Assembly: GCA_027483535.1 (NCBI GenBank)
Contig: JAIXUN010000002.1
Coordinates: 496,001-560,000 of the forward strand
From: a bacterium
GTDB taxonomy: Bacteria > Armatimonadota > Fimbriimonadia > Fimbriimonadales > Fimbriimonadaceae
Length of the DNA stretch: 64,000 nucleotides
Direction of reading: 5' to 3'
The position numbers were made by a program, and so were the translations under genes. The notes below the pieces were generated by a model. That model saw nothing but the letters and a program-made list of their open reading frames with translations. It had not been told where the DNA came from and did no database searches. Shown here one piece after another: positions 36,670-46,779 of the stretch (its first letter is position 1; each line of letters begins with the position of its first letter).

Positions 36670-38013
36670 TTAGATGCCCCAGCCTTCGCGATAGGTCGGG
36701 CGAATCAGCGAGTCAAACTCGTTCGTGCCCTTCGTGGTCATGCGTCGAGCATCCCATTCCACTCGCTTGCCATCCGCCCAAATGGCGAGGTTGCCAAGGA
36801 GGACCGTCTCAGTAAGCGGACCCGAGTAGTGCGGGAAGTTGGACATGGCTTGCTTGCCTTCCATCGCCGCTCGAGCGAATTCCGCCATGTGACCCGGCGA
36901 TACTTCAACTTCGACTTCAGGGAAGTCGTTGCCGATCACGCGGAACGTCGTGTTGGACTCGTCGGGTGAGTAAATGGTGCCCTTCTCGCAGACGACAACC
37001 ACACCGTTTCCGCCGAACTCGGCATCCGGAACCAACGATTGCGGAGGCTTCTTGCCACCGTCGTACCAGAACAAGTCCACCGCGTCGCGATTCTTGTTCT
37101 TGGGGAATTCGTAATGAACTTCCGCCCAGGTCGGGAAGCTGTCTCGGTTGTGACCGCTCGTCTTCGCCGTAACCGCGAGAGGATCCTTAAGGTCAAGCGC
37201 CATGAACACCATGTTGAAGATGTGGCATCCCATGTCGCCCAATGCGCCCGTTCCGAAGTCCCAGAAACCGCGCCAGGAGAACGGGTGATATCCCTCGCCG
37301 TAGGGGCGATCCGGGCTCGGACCTAGCCAAAGATCAAAGTTGACCTTTCGAGGAGTTCGCGCTGCAGCGGGTCGCTCGATGCCTTGCTTCCAGTATCGAG
37401 CGGCTCGGTCGGTCCACAGGTGAATCTCCTTCACCTTCCCATAGTGACCGTCTCGAAGCAGCTTTGCGATCTTGCGCATCGGCGTGCTGGCCGTGCTTTG
37501 GTTGCCCATTTGGGTGGCAACGCGATTCTTCTTGGCGATTTCCGCCATCTGTCGTGCTTCCCAGATGGATCGGGTAAGCGGCTTCTCGCAGTAGGTGTGA
37601 ATGCCCTGCTTCATTGCAAGAACGGAAGCGAGAAGGTGGTGGTGATCGGGAGTGCTGATGACCACGGCGTCGATCTTGCCGCGCATGGCGTCGTACATCT
37701 CTCGATAGTCTTCAAAAGTGCGAGCTCGTGGGTGCTCGGTCAGTGCCTTGATCCGGTTTTCGACATCGACGTCCGCAATGCAGACAACCTCGCCGAATTC
37801 GGCCGCGCCTTGCATGCCGCTCCAACCCTTACCGCCGCATCCGACGATGCCGAGGCGAAGCTTGCCGCGACCTGTGGGCTTGATTTCCGAATCCGGAGCG
37901 AGTACCGGCTCGACTACTTCTGTGGCAGCCATCGCTGCACCCGGGATCGCGACCGTAGCGACTGCCGCCGCCGATCCGCGAAGGACGTCTCTTCTTGAAA
38001 TTCCTTTAGACAT
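36670..38013 (-). CDS. Gfo/Idh/MocA family oxidoreductase with Tat signal
   Basis: MSKGISRRDVLRGSAAAVATVAIPGAAMA; KLRLGIVGCGGKGWSGM; VVISTPDHHHLLASVLAMKQGIHTYCEKPLTRSIWEARQM. Confidence 0.95.
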   Translation of the reverse strand: MSKGISRRDVLRGSAAAVATVAIPGAAMAATEVVEPVLAPDSEIKPTGRGKLRLGIVGCGGKGWSGMQGAAEFGEVVCIADVDVENRIKALTEHPRARTFEDYREMYDAMRGKIDAVVISTPDHHHLLASVLAMKQGIHTYCEKPLTRSIWEARQMAEIAKKNRVATQMGNQSTASTPMRKIAKLLRDGHYGKVKEIHLWTDRAARYWKQGIERPAAARTPRKVNFDLWLGPSPDRPYGEGYHPFSWRGFWDFGTGALGDMGCHIFNMVFMALDLKDPLAVTAKTSGHNRDSFPTWAEVHYEFPKNKNRDAVDLFWYDGGKKPPQSLVPDAEFGGNGVVVVCEKGTIYSPDESNTTFRVIGNDFPEVEVEVSPGHMAEFARAAMEGKQAMSNFPHYSGPLTETVLLGNLAIWADGKRVEWDARRMTTKGTNEFDSLIRPTYREGWGI

Positions 38014-38053
38014 GTTTTCTGTGCAACCTCTTCGTTGGTGCCGAAGAATCGGC

Positions 38054-38764
38054 TTAGCGACCACCCTTCAGCGGTCGAATCTTGATATTGCGGAACGCTA
38101 CCACTCCGTGATCTCCTTGAATGGCGATCGAACCACGGGGCAATGTACCAAACTTCTCGAATTGTGAGAACTTGCTTTTTGCCACTCGCGCCTTAAACTC
38201 GTCACTTCCCAGGACAAACTTGTAGTAAGACACCCCGTTCATCTTGGTCTCGCAGAAATCCGGCCCTACGCGAATGTCCAGATGGTTCCACTCCTCCGCA
38301 GGCTTGGTGGCATCGGTTTCCGTGTTGTACAGCTCGTACAAGTGACCCGCTAGTTGTCCGCGCTTGAAGGCGGCGTTGTCTAGGATCTGAACTTCGGGTC
38401 CGCTGTGCCAAGTCGCTTCGCCGTCATCCGCAACTCGGAACATGATCCCGCTGTTGCTCCCCTTGGCAACCTTGTAATCGATGGACAGCTCGAACCAGTC
38501 GAACTTCTCGTCCGTGACGATATCGCCCGCATTGTGCGGATCCCAGCACTGAAGCTCACCGTCTTGAATGCGCCACCCATTGCTGATGGTTGTGGATTTA
38601 AAGTTTCGCCACCCCTTGGTGGTCTTTCCATCAAACAGAAGGCGCCATCCGTCGCGCTTTTCAGCAGCGGAAAGGCTGTTATCGGCACCGGGAGCAGGTG
38701 CTAAAGGTGCTGAAAATCCTCCAGACAAAGCGAGGACAAACAAACTCGAGGCGAGCATGCGCAT
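38054..38764 (-). CDS. DUF1080 (3-keto-disaccharide hydrolase-like) protein
   Basis: DGWRLLFDGKTTKGWRNFKS; DWFELSIDYKVAKGSNSGIMFRVADD; GSIAIQGDHGVVAFRNIKIRPL. Confidence 0.93.
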   Translation of the reverse strand: MRMLASSLFVLALSGGFSAPLAPAPGADNSLSAAEKRDGWRLLFDGKTTKGWRNFKSTTISNGWRIQDGELQCWDPHNAGDIVTDEKFDWFELSIDYKVAKGSNSGIMFRVADDGEATWHSGPEVQILDNAAFKRGQLAGHLYELYNTETDATKPAEEWNHLDIRVGPDFCETKMNGVSYYKFVLGSDEFKARVAKSKFSQFEKFGTLPRGSIAIQGDHGVVAFRNIKIRPLKGGR

Positions 38765-38793
38765 AGGCTATCACGCCCGCCCCCAAAGTTGGA

Positions 38794-39765
38794 TTAAAAA
38801 ACGACGTCTACGGGGTTCGATCCCCGGCTAAAGCGTTTGAAGTTGGAAACAAAATGCAAAAGCAAGCGCTCATCCTCGTTTTGAACCCCACCCGCAATGT
38901 GCGGCGTGATGAAGCAATTCGGCTGAGTCCAAAGGGGATGGTCCTCCGGCAGAGGCTCGGGCGACGTCACGTCTAGATAGGCCGTCTTTAACCTGCCGCT
39001 GTTCAAGGTCTCCAACAGAGCGTCCTGATCCACGGTGTCGCCACGACCCACGTTGTAGAAGCTCGCCCCCGGTTGCATGAGCCGAAACTGCAGCTTCCCA
39101 AACTTGTGTTCTGTGCTTGGGCTCGCTGGAAGAATGTTGACGACATGGTCTGCCCACGGTAGATAGTCATCCAGTTGATCAATGGTGTATGTCGTGACGC
39201 CCTCGTCGCCCACGACCGTCCTTCGAACGGCCTTGATCTCCACATCGAACGGCTGAAGCAGCTCAACAAATCTTCGGGCAATAGCTCCGAATCCAACGAT
39301 GAGGATTCGGTCGCCTTCAAGGACCCTCATCGTGGGGCGGTGGGCGGCATAGTCCCACTTCTGCTCACTTTGAGAGCGGAAACAGTTGTAGAGACCGCGA
39401 GTTTCGGCGAGAAGGAACGCGAGTAGATGCACTGCGCAGGGCTCGTCGTAAACGCTGGAACTGTTCGTGAAAACGATCTTGCGAGACTTGATCCAGGCCC
39501 GCACGTCCTCGCGATCGTAGCGCGTGTAGCCGGCGCTGGTGATGTGCATCCATTTCAGATGGTCGCTGGCGAGAACGTCTTCGACGGCGGGTTGCCCGAA
39601 GAGAACATCGGCCTCGAGCGCCGCTGGATCGCTTTCACCCGCGACCAAATTGCTCTCGCCGGCGGTGTTCGCCCAAACGACCGTATTGGGGTACAGCGAC
39701 TCCTGGAGTTGTCTTCGCAAATATTTGTCAAATGGAACGTTGCACCAAACCGTTAAGGCGGACAT
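38794..39765 (-). CDS. D-2-hydroxyacid dehydrogenase family protein
   Basis: RILIVGFGAIARRFVELLQPFDVEIKAVRR; FYNVGRGDTVDQDALLETLNSGRLKTAYLDVTSPEPLPEDHPLWTQPNCFITPHIAGG. Confidence 0.93.
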   Translation of the reverse strand: MSALTVWCNVPFDKYLRRQLQESLYPNTVVWANTAGESNLVAGESDPAALEADVLFGQPAVEDVLASDHLKWMHITSAGYTRYDREDVRAWIKSRKIVFTNSSSVYDEPCAVHLLAFLLAETRGLYNCFRSQSEQKWDYAAHRPTMRVLEGDRILIVGFGAIARRFVELLQPFDVEIKAVRRTVVGDEGVTTYTIDQLDDYLPWADHVVNILPASPSTEHKFGKLQFRLMQPGASFYNVGRGDTVDQDALLETLNSGRLKTAYLDVTSPEPLPEDHPLWTQPNCFITPHIAGGVQNEDERLLLHFVSNFKRFSRGSNPVDVVF

Positions 39766-39821
39766 TCAAAGAGTTTATCTAGGCACAGGCCCCAATCAAG
39801 TGTTCAATAGAAGGAGACGCA

Positions 39822-41180
39822 ATGAAGCTTCTTTTTCTTTCTGCCGCCTGCCTCGGTTTAGGACTGTCGTTCACACCGAGCCTCAATTCTGCTCCTTTAG
39901 GCCAAGGCAGCGGGTCGAAGACCCCAACTTACGCGAAAGACGTTGCGCCCGTCCTCCATAAGCGTTGCGCAAACTGCCATCGACCCGGTGAAGTAGCTCC
40001 GTTCTCTCTGCTCACCTACGCCGATGCCAAGCGGTGGGCACCCATGATCGCCGCCGTCGTGAAAGAGGGTTCGATGCCCCCTTGGAAGGCAGAACCAGGA
40101 CACGGCGACTTCGTAAACCCCCGCATCTTGGCGCCTGCAGAGAAGGCGGCCATTCTAGACTGGGCCAAAAATGGGGCACCGAGTGGCGATCTCACAAAAG
40201 CACCCAAACCGCCCAAGTTTGCTGATGGTTGGAAACTCGGTGAACCGGACGTCGTGCTCGAGGTGCCTCAAACCTTTGACCTGTACGGGGAAGGTCCGGA
40301 CATTCTCCGCAATTTTGTCATTCCAACCTCGCTCGGCAAGGATTACATGGTCGGCGCAGTTGAGTTCCGTCCCGGGAACCCAAAAATTGTCCATCACGCC
40401 CTGGTGTTTTTGGATAACAAAGGTGAGGCGAGAAAACTCGACGAACGAGATCCCGGACCCGGATACAGCAGTTTTGGTGGTCCTGGCTTTTTCCCAAGCG
40501 GAAGCTTAGGCGGATGGGCGCCCGGTGGCCAACCAGAATGGCTTCCCGATGGAGTTGGCAGGTACTTTGCGAATAACTCCGACGTGGTCGTACAGGTGCA
40601 CTACCACCCCAGCGGAAAACCCGAGAAGGATCGTTCCAAGATTGGAATCTACTTTGTTCGGAAACCCGCGACCAAGTTCGTTGGTGGAATCGCGCTCGAG
40701 AACTGGGACATTCAGATTCCGGCCGGGGAAAGGGGATACCACCGGTCTGCTTCGTACACCCTTCCTCTCGGCGCCACGTTCTTGTCGATCACACCGCACA
40801 TGCACCTGCTAGGCAAGGAGATGAAGGTCCGAGCCATCCTTCCCGATGGTTCGAAGAAAAGCCTCGCGTGGATCAAGAACTGGGACTTTGATTGGCAAGA
40901 CACGCTGATCTACAAGCAACCAATCGAATTGCCCGCCGGAACTCGGCTGGAGATGGAAGCGTGGTTCGACAACTCCTCGGACAACCCCTTGAACCCGCAT
41001 TCCCCACCCAAGAAGGTGACCTACGGGGAGGAATCGACCGATGAAATGGCGCTCTGTATCTTCGAGATCACGACCAACAAAATCGAAGAGTTGCTGTATC
41101 TCATCCAAGATGACAGCCGGCACCGCAAAGTAGTGGAACGGGCAATCGAGGCTTACCAGAAGAAGAAGATTGGAGGGTGA
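39822..41180 (+). CDS. Cytochrome-c-like / copper type II monooxygenase-like secreted protein
   Basis: YAKDVAPVLHKRCANCHRPGEVAPFSLLTYADAKRWAPMIAAVVKEGSMPPWKAEPGHGDF; ITPHMHLLGKEMKVRAILPDG. Confidence 0.85.
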   Translation: MKLLFLSAACLGLGLSFTPSLNSAPLGQGSGSKTPTYAKDVAPVLHKRCANCHRPGEVAPFSLLTYADAKRWAPMIAAVVKEGSMPPWKAEPGHGDFVNPRILAPAEKAAILDWAKNGAPSGDLTKAPKPPKFADGWKLGEPDVVLEVPQTFDLYGEGPDILRNFVIPTSLGKDYMVGAVEFRPGNPKIVHHALVFLDNKGEARKLDERDPGPGYSSFGGPGFFPSGSLGGWAPGGQPEWLPDGVGRYFANNSDVVVQVHYHPSGKPEKDRSKIGIYFVRKPATKFVGGIALENWDIQIPAGERGYHRSASYTLPLGATFLSITPHMHLLGKEMKVRAILPDGSKKSLAWIKNWDFDWQDTLIYKQPIELPAGTRLEMEAWFDNSSDNPLNPHSPPKKVTYGEESTDEMALCIFEITTNKIEELLYLIQDDSRHRKVVERAIEAYQKKKIGG

Positions 41181-41193
41181 ACTCCCTCCAATC
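41168..41193. terminator. Bidirectional hairpin overlapping a stop codon between convergent genes
   Basis: GATTGGAGGG-TGAACT-CCCTCCAATC, 10-bp perfect stem; loop begins with the TGA stop of the upstream CDS (41178-41180). Confidence 0.7.
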
Positions 41194-41195
41194 GA

Positions 41196-43349
41196 CTAAG
41201 CCTTCACGGTGATTGTTCGAACGCAGTGGACCACCCTTGGGCCGTCTGAATACTCGGCAACAATCCAGTATTCGCCTGGCTGACTGGGAAGCGTCAGGGT
41301 CGACTCAAAGGCCACGACACCCGCGTAAGGTGGGACTTCAATCGATCGTTCACTACCGGAAAGACTCTTCCAGTCCTCTACTCGGTAGGTTTTCGCGCCG
41401 GATCGGATAGACACGCGGACGGTTCCTTTCCAGCTCTTTTCCGAATCGTTCTTCACTCGAATCGGAATCGTGAGCACGGATCCCGGCGCCACCGCTGGAC
41501 CGTTCTCCCACCACTTTGTGATGATAAGTCCAACCCGGCTGTTTGCGTCTCCAACAAACTTACGGAAGAAGGGATCCATCTTAAGCTCAGAGATCGGTTC
41601 CTGCCAAAAGTCGCTGGTGATCCCTTTGCCCTTCCCTCTGGTGTAACCCAGGGCGCAGAACTGAAGAACCCCTGTCTTCACGGTTGTCTCGTTAAACCGC
41701 CATAGTTCTGTTTTCGCGGCTGTTTGCACCGCACGCATAAAGTATCTGTCCTCAACGGAATGACCCGGTCCCAAGAACCGGTCATAAATGCTCTGGGTTG
41801 CCTCGACACAAGTGCCGTCCCGGTTGAGCCAAAGCCAATCGAATTCATTGACGAATCTTGGGTGTCCCTTGACATACGGTTCAATGTCGATTGGCAAGCC
41901 ATTCATGGGTAACGGTGGCCTACTCAGTCGATCGTTCATGTCCTGCATGGTGTAGGTGGGCTTCTCGGTCACAAGGTAGGGGTGACATTCCCAGGGGTGG
42001 AAGTCATCACCCGGAATCCCGCTCGATCCGTTCTCCCAAGGTCGATTGCTTAGATCAAACTTTCGCACCGCCTGAATCGCATATCCTGTCGTTGAAACGT
42101 ACGGTGTCTCGTTCGAGCCGTCCCAGATCACGACGCTCGGGTGGTTCCAGCGCTCAGTCATCCACTCGGCATACTGGGTGGCCAAAGTCGCCACTTCTAT
42201 TTCCTTCGGGAAATCGACGATCTGCCAGATCGGAAACTCGTCTTGCACCAAGATGCCTTCCTCGTCCGCGATTCGGTACCACAACTCTGGCGGAAAACCT
42301 AAGCTAAACCGAACCGCGTTCCACCCCATGGATTTGAACTGGCGGAACATCTTCCGAACCCAGGATTCCTGCCAAGGAAGACCTGCCCGTTGGTTGTCTT
42401 CGAAGAACCGGTGTATGCAAACGTTCGTGCCTCTCAGCGGATAGACCTTCCCGTTCAGAGTCGAAGCGCCGGACGGCTTTGGAAAATCGAACGAACGTTG
42501 ACCGAAAGTAGTCTCCTCGGCGTCTCCCGGTGTTTCAACTTCTATGCGATACAGCTGGGGGTTTTCGGGACTCCACTCTTGAAGAGAGCTTCCATCCAGT
42601 TCTACGTAGAAGGTCGACTCTGACTTGGACGGCTCTTGCGATGCAACAGGCGGCCCAGAGACTTTCGCCAGCACCTTCCCAGAGAGATCGGTGAGCCTCA
42701 CGTCGATCTTCAGACCATCTGCCGTTGCTCCTTTCCCTCGCACCAAAGCAAGGACGCCGACTTTTTTCTCAGCCGGCATGGGTCTCACTTGAATCCACGC
42801 CACGGATGGATTGTCCGACCGCACGATTTCGACATCGTCGTAAATCCCTGGAATGTATTTGGTTTTTTCGTAGTCGTTGCCTCCAAGGGCGCTCTTCGGG
42901 AGATCTTCTTTTCTGCCAAGTCGAACGACGATCTCGTTAGCTTGCCCTGGAGGTTTCAGAAACGGCGTGATGTCATATTCGCTCCGAGTGAAGTTCCCCT
43001 CGTGGCTCCCGACTGCCCGACCGTTCACAAAAACCGACTTTGAGTACATGGCTTTACGAATACGCAGCCGATTGACGGGTCTCAGATCGGGCAGTGTGAA
43101 CGTTCGACGGTAGAAGTAAGCCTTTACATCCTCCGAGAGCTTTGGTTGAGCTAAGTCGACGAGTCCGGGTACGGCAACCTTGGACCGATACTCGGTGGCA
43201 CTGGATGCAGTGAGAGGGCCTGTTCCCACTTCCCACGTGCCGTTTAAGTTGACGTAATCCCTGACCGGACCGATCTGTGCCTGGGGAGCGATCGTCACCA
43301 AGAAAAGGGCGAGTGGCAGCGGAAACGCCATGGATACGATCTTATCCAA
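41196..43349 (-). CDS. Glycoside hydrolase family 2-like protein
   Basis: NLNGTWEVGTGP...; YFYRRTFTLPD; GTNVCIHRFFEDNQRAGLPWQESWVRKMFRQFKSMGWNAVRFSLGFPPELWYRIADEEGILVQDEFPIW; HPSVVIWDGSNE. Confidence 0.92.
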   Translation of the reverse strand: MDKIVSMAFPLPLALFLVTIAPQAQIGPVRDYVNLNGTWEVGTGPLTASSATEYRSKVAVPGLVDLAQPKLSEDVKAYFYRRTFTLPDLRPVNRLRIRKAMYSKSVFVNGRAVGSHEGNFTRSEYDITPFLKPPGQANEIVVRLGRKEDLPKSALGGNDYEKTKYIPGIYDDVEIVRSDNPSVAWIQVRPMPAEKKVGVLALVRGKGATADGLKIDVRLTDLSGKVLAKVSGPPVASQEPSKSESTFYVELDGSSLQEWSPENPQLYRIEVETPGDAEETTFGQRSFDFPKPSGASTLNGKVYPLRGTNVCIHRFFEDNQRAGLPWQESWVRKMFRQFKSMGWNAVRFSLGFPPELWYRIADEEGILVQDEFPIWQIVDFPKEIEVATLATQYAEWMTERWNHPSVVIWDGSNETPYVSTTGYAIQAVRKFDLSNRPWENGSSGIPGDDFHPWECHPYLVTEKPTYTMQDMNDRLSRPPLPMNGLPIDIEPYVKGHPRFVNEFDWLWLNRDGTCVEATQSIYDRFLGPGHSVEDRYFMRAVQTAAKTELWRFNETTVKTGVLQFCALGYTRGKGKGITSDFWQEPISELKMDPFFRKFVGDANSRVGLIITKWWENGPAVAPGSVLTIPIRVKNDSEKSWKGTVRVSIRSGAKTYRVEDWKSLSGSERSIEVPPYAGVVAFESTLTLPSQPGEYWIVAEYSDGPRVVHCVRTITVKA

Positions 43350-43444
43350 CCACCCATTTCCGGTAAAGCTCCGTTATCAAGTGCCAGATAACCAAACCAA
43401 AATGGTCATGAATATTCACCCTACTCAACCCGACAATTTTTGGG

Positions 43445-44782
43445 ATGGACCGTCAGCCTTCAAAGGCCGAGATTCTCGGCGCGTTGAGCCACGCACTCGA
43501 CTTAGTGGAAGGTCAGCCGGAAGGGCACGCCCTGCGAACGGCACGCATCTGCCTTCGCCTAGGACAAGAGTTCGGGCTTGAAGCAGATAGCCTCAGCACG
43601 CTCTACTTTGCGGCGGTTCTAAAAGACTCCGGTTGCTCCAACAACGCGGTGCGCATCGCAAAAATGTTCGGCGGAGACGAGCATCTCTCCAAGAAGGCGG
43701 TGAAGCTGGTCGATTGGACCAACCCTCTGGAGTCGGTGAAGTTTGCGCTTCAGTACACCGAGATGGGAAACACCATCGGAGCAAGGCTCAGGCGGCTAGC
43801 CGCAAACGTGGGGCCTCCTGGAAAGGTAATGAACGAAGTGACCGAAGCGCGCTGCACCCGTGGAGCAGAAATTGCGCGGAGGCTTGGTTTTGATTCCGAA
43901 GTAGCCGATGCGGTGAAGTATCTGGACGAGCACTGGGATGGGAAGGGCGCTCCTTACGGTCTGAAGGGTTACGATATCCCGCTTCTCGCTCAGATCTTAT
44001 GCCTTGGCCAGACCTTCGAAGTCTTCCAAGTTGCCTTTGGGACCCATGACGCCTACGAAATGCTGAGGGATCGGGAAGGGAAGTGGTTCAACCCCGAACT
44101 TTGTTCGGCGATGCGCAAGTTCGAACACGATCAAGAGTTCTGGCTAGGACAAACCGAGTGCGATCTTTCCGACTGTGCCGACCTCCTGCAGGCAGAATCG
44201 GCTGTCGAAACCGACATTGATTCCATCTGCGAGGCGTTTGCCATGATCATTGACGCCAAATCGTCCTTCACCTCCGAGCATTCCACTCGCGTGACAACCT
44301 ATGCCGTCGCCGTGGGTGGCTGTTTTGGGTTTAACAAGGATCGTTTGAAGACCCTGCGCCGGGCGGGACTACTGCACGACATTGGGAAACTGGGCGTTCC
44401 GACCACGATTCTAGAGAAGCCAGGGAAGCTGGACGACCAAGAGTTTGCGCGGGTGCGGGCCCACCCCAGGTTCTCCGATGCGATTCTGCGGCCGATCCCT
44501 ACCTTCGAGAACATCGCCGAGTTGGCAAGCTCCCACCACGAGCGACTGGATGGCAAAGGTTATTGGCGAGGGCTGGGCGGTGAACAACTCAGCCTCGATG
44601 CGCGCGTTCTCACCGTCGCCGACGTTTTTGATGCGCTCACCGCCAAGCGACCTTATCGGGACGCGATGCCCGCGCAGGAGGCATTGGCGATCATGCGAAG
44701 GGACGAGGGCACGGCCTTTGATTCCTCCTGCCTAGAGATGCTGGAGTATCTCTACGGAGAGTCGCTTGCCCAAGCCGCCTAG
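43445..44782 (+). CDS. HD-GYP domain-containing protein (c-di-GMP phosphodiesterase-type)
   Basis: SEHSTRVTTYAVAVG, LLHDIGKLGVPTTILEKPGKLDDQEFARVRAHPRFSDAIL, HHERLDGKGYWRGL, RVLTVADVFDALTAKRPYRDAM. Confidence 0.93.
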   Translation: MDRQPSKAEILGALSHALDLVEGQPEGHALRTARICLRLGQEFGLEADSLSTLYFAAVLKDSGCSNNAVRIAKMFGGDEHLSKKAVKLVDWTNPLESVKFALQYTEMGNTIGARLRRLAANVGPPGKVMNEVTEARCTRGAEIARRLGFDSEVADAVKYLDEHWDGKGAPYGLKGYDIPLLAQILCLGQTFEVFQVAFGTHDAYEMLRDREGKWFNPELCSAMRKFEHDQEFWLGQTECDLSDCADLLQAESAVETDIDSICEAFAMIIDAKSSFTSEHSTRVTTYAVAVGGCFGFNKDRLKTLRRAGLLHDIGKLGVPTTILEKPGKLDDQEFARVRAHPRFSDAILRPIPTFENIAELASSHHERLDGKGYWRGLGGEQLSLDARVLTVADVFDALTAKRPYRDAMPAQEALAIMRRDEGTAFDSSCLEMLEYLYGESLAQAA

Positions 44783-44834
44783 GTCCTGATAGACGCGGCT
44801 TCTCAAAAACAGAGAAAGTTGGCAAGAATTCTGA

Positions 44835-44874
44835 TTGATCGTTGTATCAACTTTGTGGTTGATTTTCACATCAA
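44835..44874. promoter_or_regulatory. Pair of palindromic half-site motifs TTGAT-N6-ATCAA
   Basis: TTGATcgttgtATCAA (44835-44850) and TTGATtttcacATCAA (44859-44874), 24 bp centre to centre, in the long leader upstream of the DUF1559 gene. Confidence 0.45.
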
Positions 44875-45368
44875 TCCTGATGTCGGCTCGATTGTTGCCC
44901 AACATCGACCGGACATCGACCGGAGATCGGCTACGTGGCCGAAAAGCACCGATTTAGGTTCAAAATCACAAATTCTCTGGGTCCCGAGCCACTTTCAACG
45001 GCCCAAATAGGGAGTTGATTTTGTGGTTCTGGGCCACTCGCGTTCGATACCTGCAATAGTTTGGCACTCCGAAACGGTTCTCAGATTCAACTGCTTTTAC
45101 GAAAATCTGTCAAAAAAATGTGTCGGAATTTAGATGTATCGTGTTATCATCCTTTCTGAGCGAGACACACAGCCGTGTCAGAGTCCTCCAGGGAAGATTC
45201 CCTCGAAGTGGTTTCCATTTTGAGAATTCTTTGCGAAAGGCGGTTGAACGGCATGTTTCTTGTTCGAGAAATCATCATGTCGTTTTGAGACTCACCGATT
45301 GGAACGAGTCTCCCTGATCAAGCCGCGATTCATCTGAAAGCGGCGGTTTCGATGAAGAAACTGGAATC

Positions 45369-46247
45369 ATGAACCGAAAAGCATTTACGCTCATTGAGCT
45401 CCTTGTCGTTATTGCAATTATTGCGATTCTCGCAGCTATCCTCTTCCCTGTCTTCGCTCAAGCTAAGGCTGCAGCAAAGAAGACCCAGTCGCTCAGCAAC
45501 ATGAAGAACATCGGCACGGGCATGATGATCTACACCGCTGACAACGACGACTACTTCCCGGCCCTGCAGGTCTACGTTCGGCACCCAGGTACCGGCGATC
45601 CTTGCGGTCAGCAGATCAAGTGGCAAGACGCGATCCTCCCGTACATCAAGAACGGTGCAGGCGCTACCCGACCTTGGAACCTCTCCGGCGGCTACGACAC
45701 CGGAATCTTCCTCTCGCCGGGCGGACGACCGCAAGACGGCTCCAGCTACGCTGTTCACCAAGACGTCTTCATGGACGCTCCGAACGTGCCGTGGAATGGT
45801 TGTAACGTAAACGCGGACCCGACCTACCGAGCCGACTTCCGAACCTTCAGCCAAACCCAGTTCGACAACATCGCCGACAAGGTCGCGATCATCGAGCGCG
45901 GTAACTCCGGCGGCGACTGGGCATTCCTTCAGTTCTCCACCTGGCGATGGGCATGGGACGTTCAAAACTTCAACCGACAAACCCTGACGGCTCAAGAGCT
46001 TGAGGGAGACGTCCGATTCAACGGTCGAGACTGCGACGGTGGCTTTAACGGTGGCGATACCTGGGAGTTCTGCTCCATGTTCCCCCGATACCGCTACATG
46101 CTGACCTCTCCGTTCGTCTACTTCGACGGTCACGCGAAGTCGATGAGCCGATCGGCAGGCATCGGACCGGCAGCTTCTTCGCAAGTTAGCTGGCTCCGAA
46201 ACATCCTCATCCCAGAAGCGATCCGACCTTCTTGGACCTGGTACTAA
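45369..46247 (+). CDS. DUF1559-type pseudopilin (prepilin N-terminal methylation site, H-X9-DG family)
   Basis: [77 protein letters not shown]. Confidence 0.93.
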   Translation: MNRKAFTLIELLVVIAIIAILAAILFPVFAQAKAAAKKTQSLSNMKNIGTGMMIYTADNDDYFPALQVYVRHPGTGDPCGQQIKWQDAILPYIKNGAGATRPWNLSGGYDTGIFLSPGGRPQDGSSYAVHQDVFMDAPNVPWNGCNVNADPTYRADFRTFSQTQFDNIADKVAIIERGNSGGDWAFLQFSTWRWAWDVQNFNRQTLTAQELEGDVRFNGRDCDGGFNGGDTWEFCSMFPRYRYMLTSPFVYFDGHAKSMSRSAGIGPAASSQVSWLRNILIPEAIRPSWTWY

Positions 46248-46259
46248 GACATAACCTCA

Positions 46260-46511
46260 ATGAAGAACCTTACGCTTATCGTCATCTGCCTCGCTGCTTT
46301 TGCGGTGGTGGGTTGCCAGCCAACTGATGTTGGTCAGCAAAACCCGAAACCCCTGAGCCAGGACCAGATTGCAGAGCAAATCAAGAAAATCGAAGACGAT
46401 CCTAACATCTCTCCGCAAGAGAAGGCTATGCGAAAAGGCTTCCTGGAACGAAACGGAAGTGGGCAGAAGTCAATGAGCACTCCGCAGACCAACGCGCCTG
46501 CCGGACAGTAA
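46260..46511 (+). CDS. Small lipoprotein
   Basis: MKNLTLIVICLAAFAVVGCQPTD lipobox; 12 bp downstream of DUF1559 pseudopilin. Confidence 0.75.
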   Translation: MKNLTLIVICLAAFAVVGCQPTDVGQQNPKPLSQDQIAEQIKKIEDDPNISPQEKAMRKGFLERNGSGQKSMSTPQTNAPAGQ

Positions 46512-46532
46512 GTCTCCTTCTGAGAAGAAACG

Positions 46533-46564
46533 AAAAAGCCCCGCCAATCGGCGGGGCTTTTTTG
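46533..46564 (+). terminator. Rho-independent terminator
   Basis: AAAAAGCCCCGCC-AATC-GGCGGGGCTTTTTTT. Confidence 0.93.
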
Positions 46565-46779
46565 TAACCAAAGGTTAGGTAAAGAATCCGCCGGAATTGG
46601 TCTACTCCGAAAGTCTCACTCGGAATTGATCTTAAAAATGAGAAATCTGACTGTCACATGAAGACAGGATGCAGAGATTTCAAAGAATGAAAATTAATTA
46701 AAAGGTTTGCAGCAACGCGCGAAATGGATTCACTTTGCTCTATAGTTTCTCCAAGTGCGAGTGTGTGAACGAAAGAATA

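Noticed and set aside
38805-38832. tRNA T-arm-like sequence CGGGGTTCGATCCCCGG
   Set aside because: Lies inside the C-terminal coding region of the D-2-hydroxyacid dehydrogenase; no anticodon arm, D-arm or matching acceptor stem around it on either strand.
45330-46184. 284-aa minus-strand ORF opposite the DUF1559 pseudopilin gene
   Set aside because: Antisense shadow of a strongly supported pseudopilin; composition (Val/Glu/Arg-rich, [16 protein letters not shown]) reflects the opposite-strand codons.
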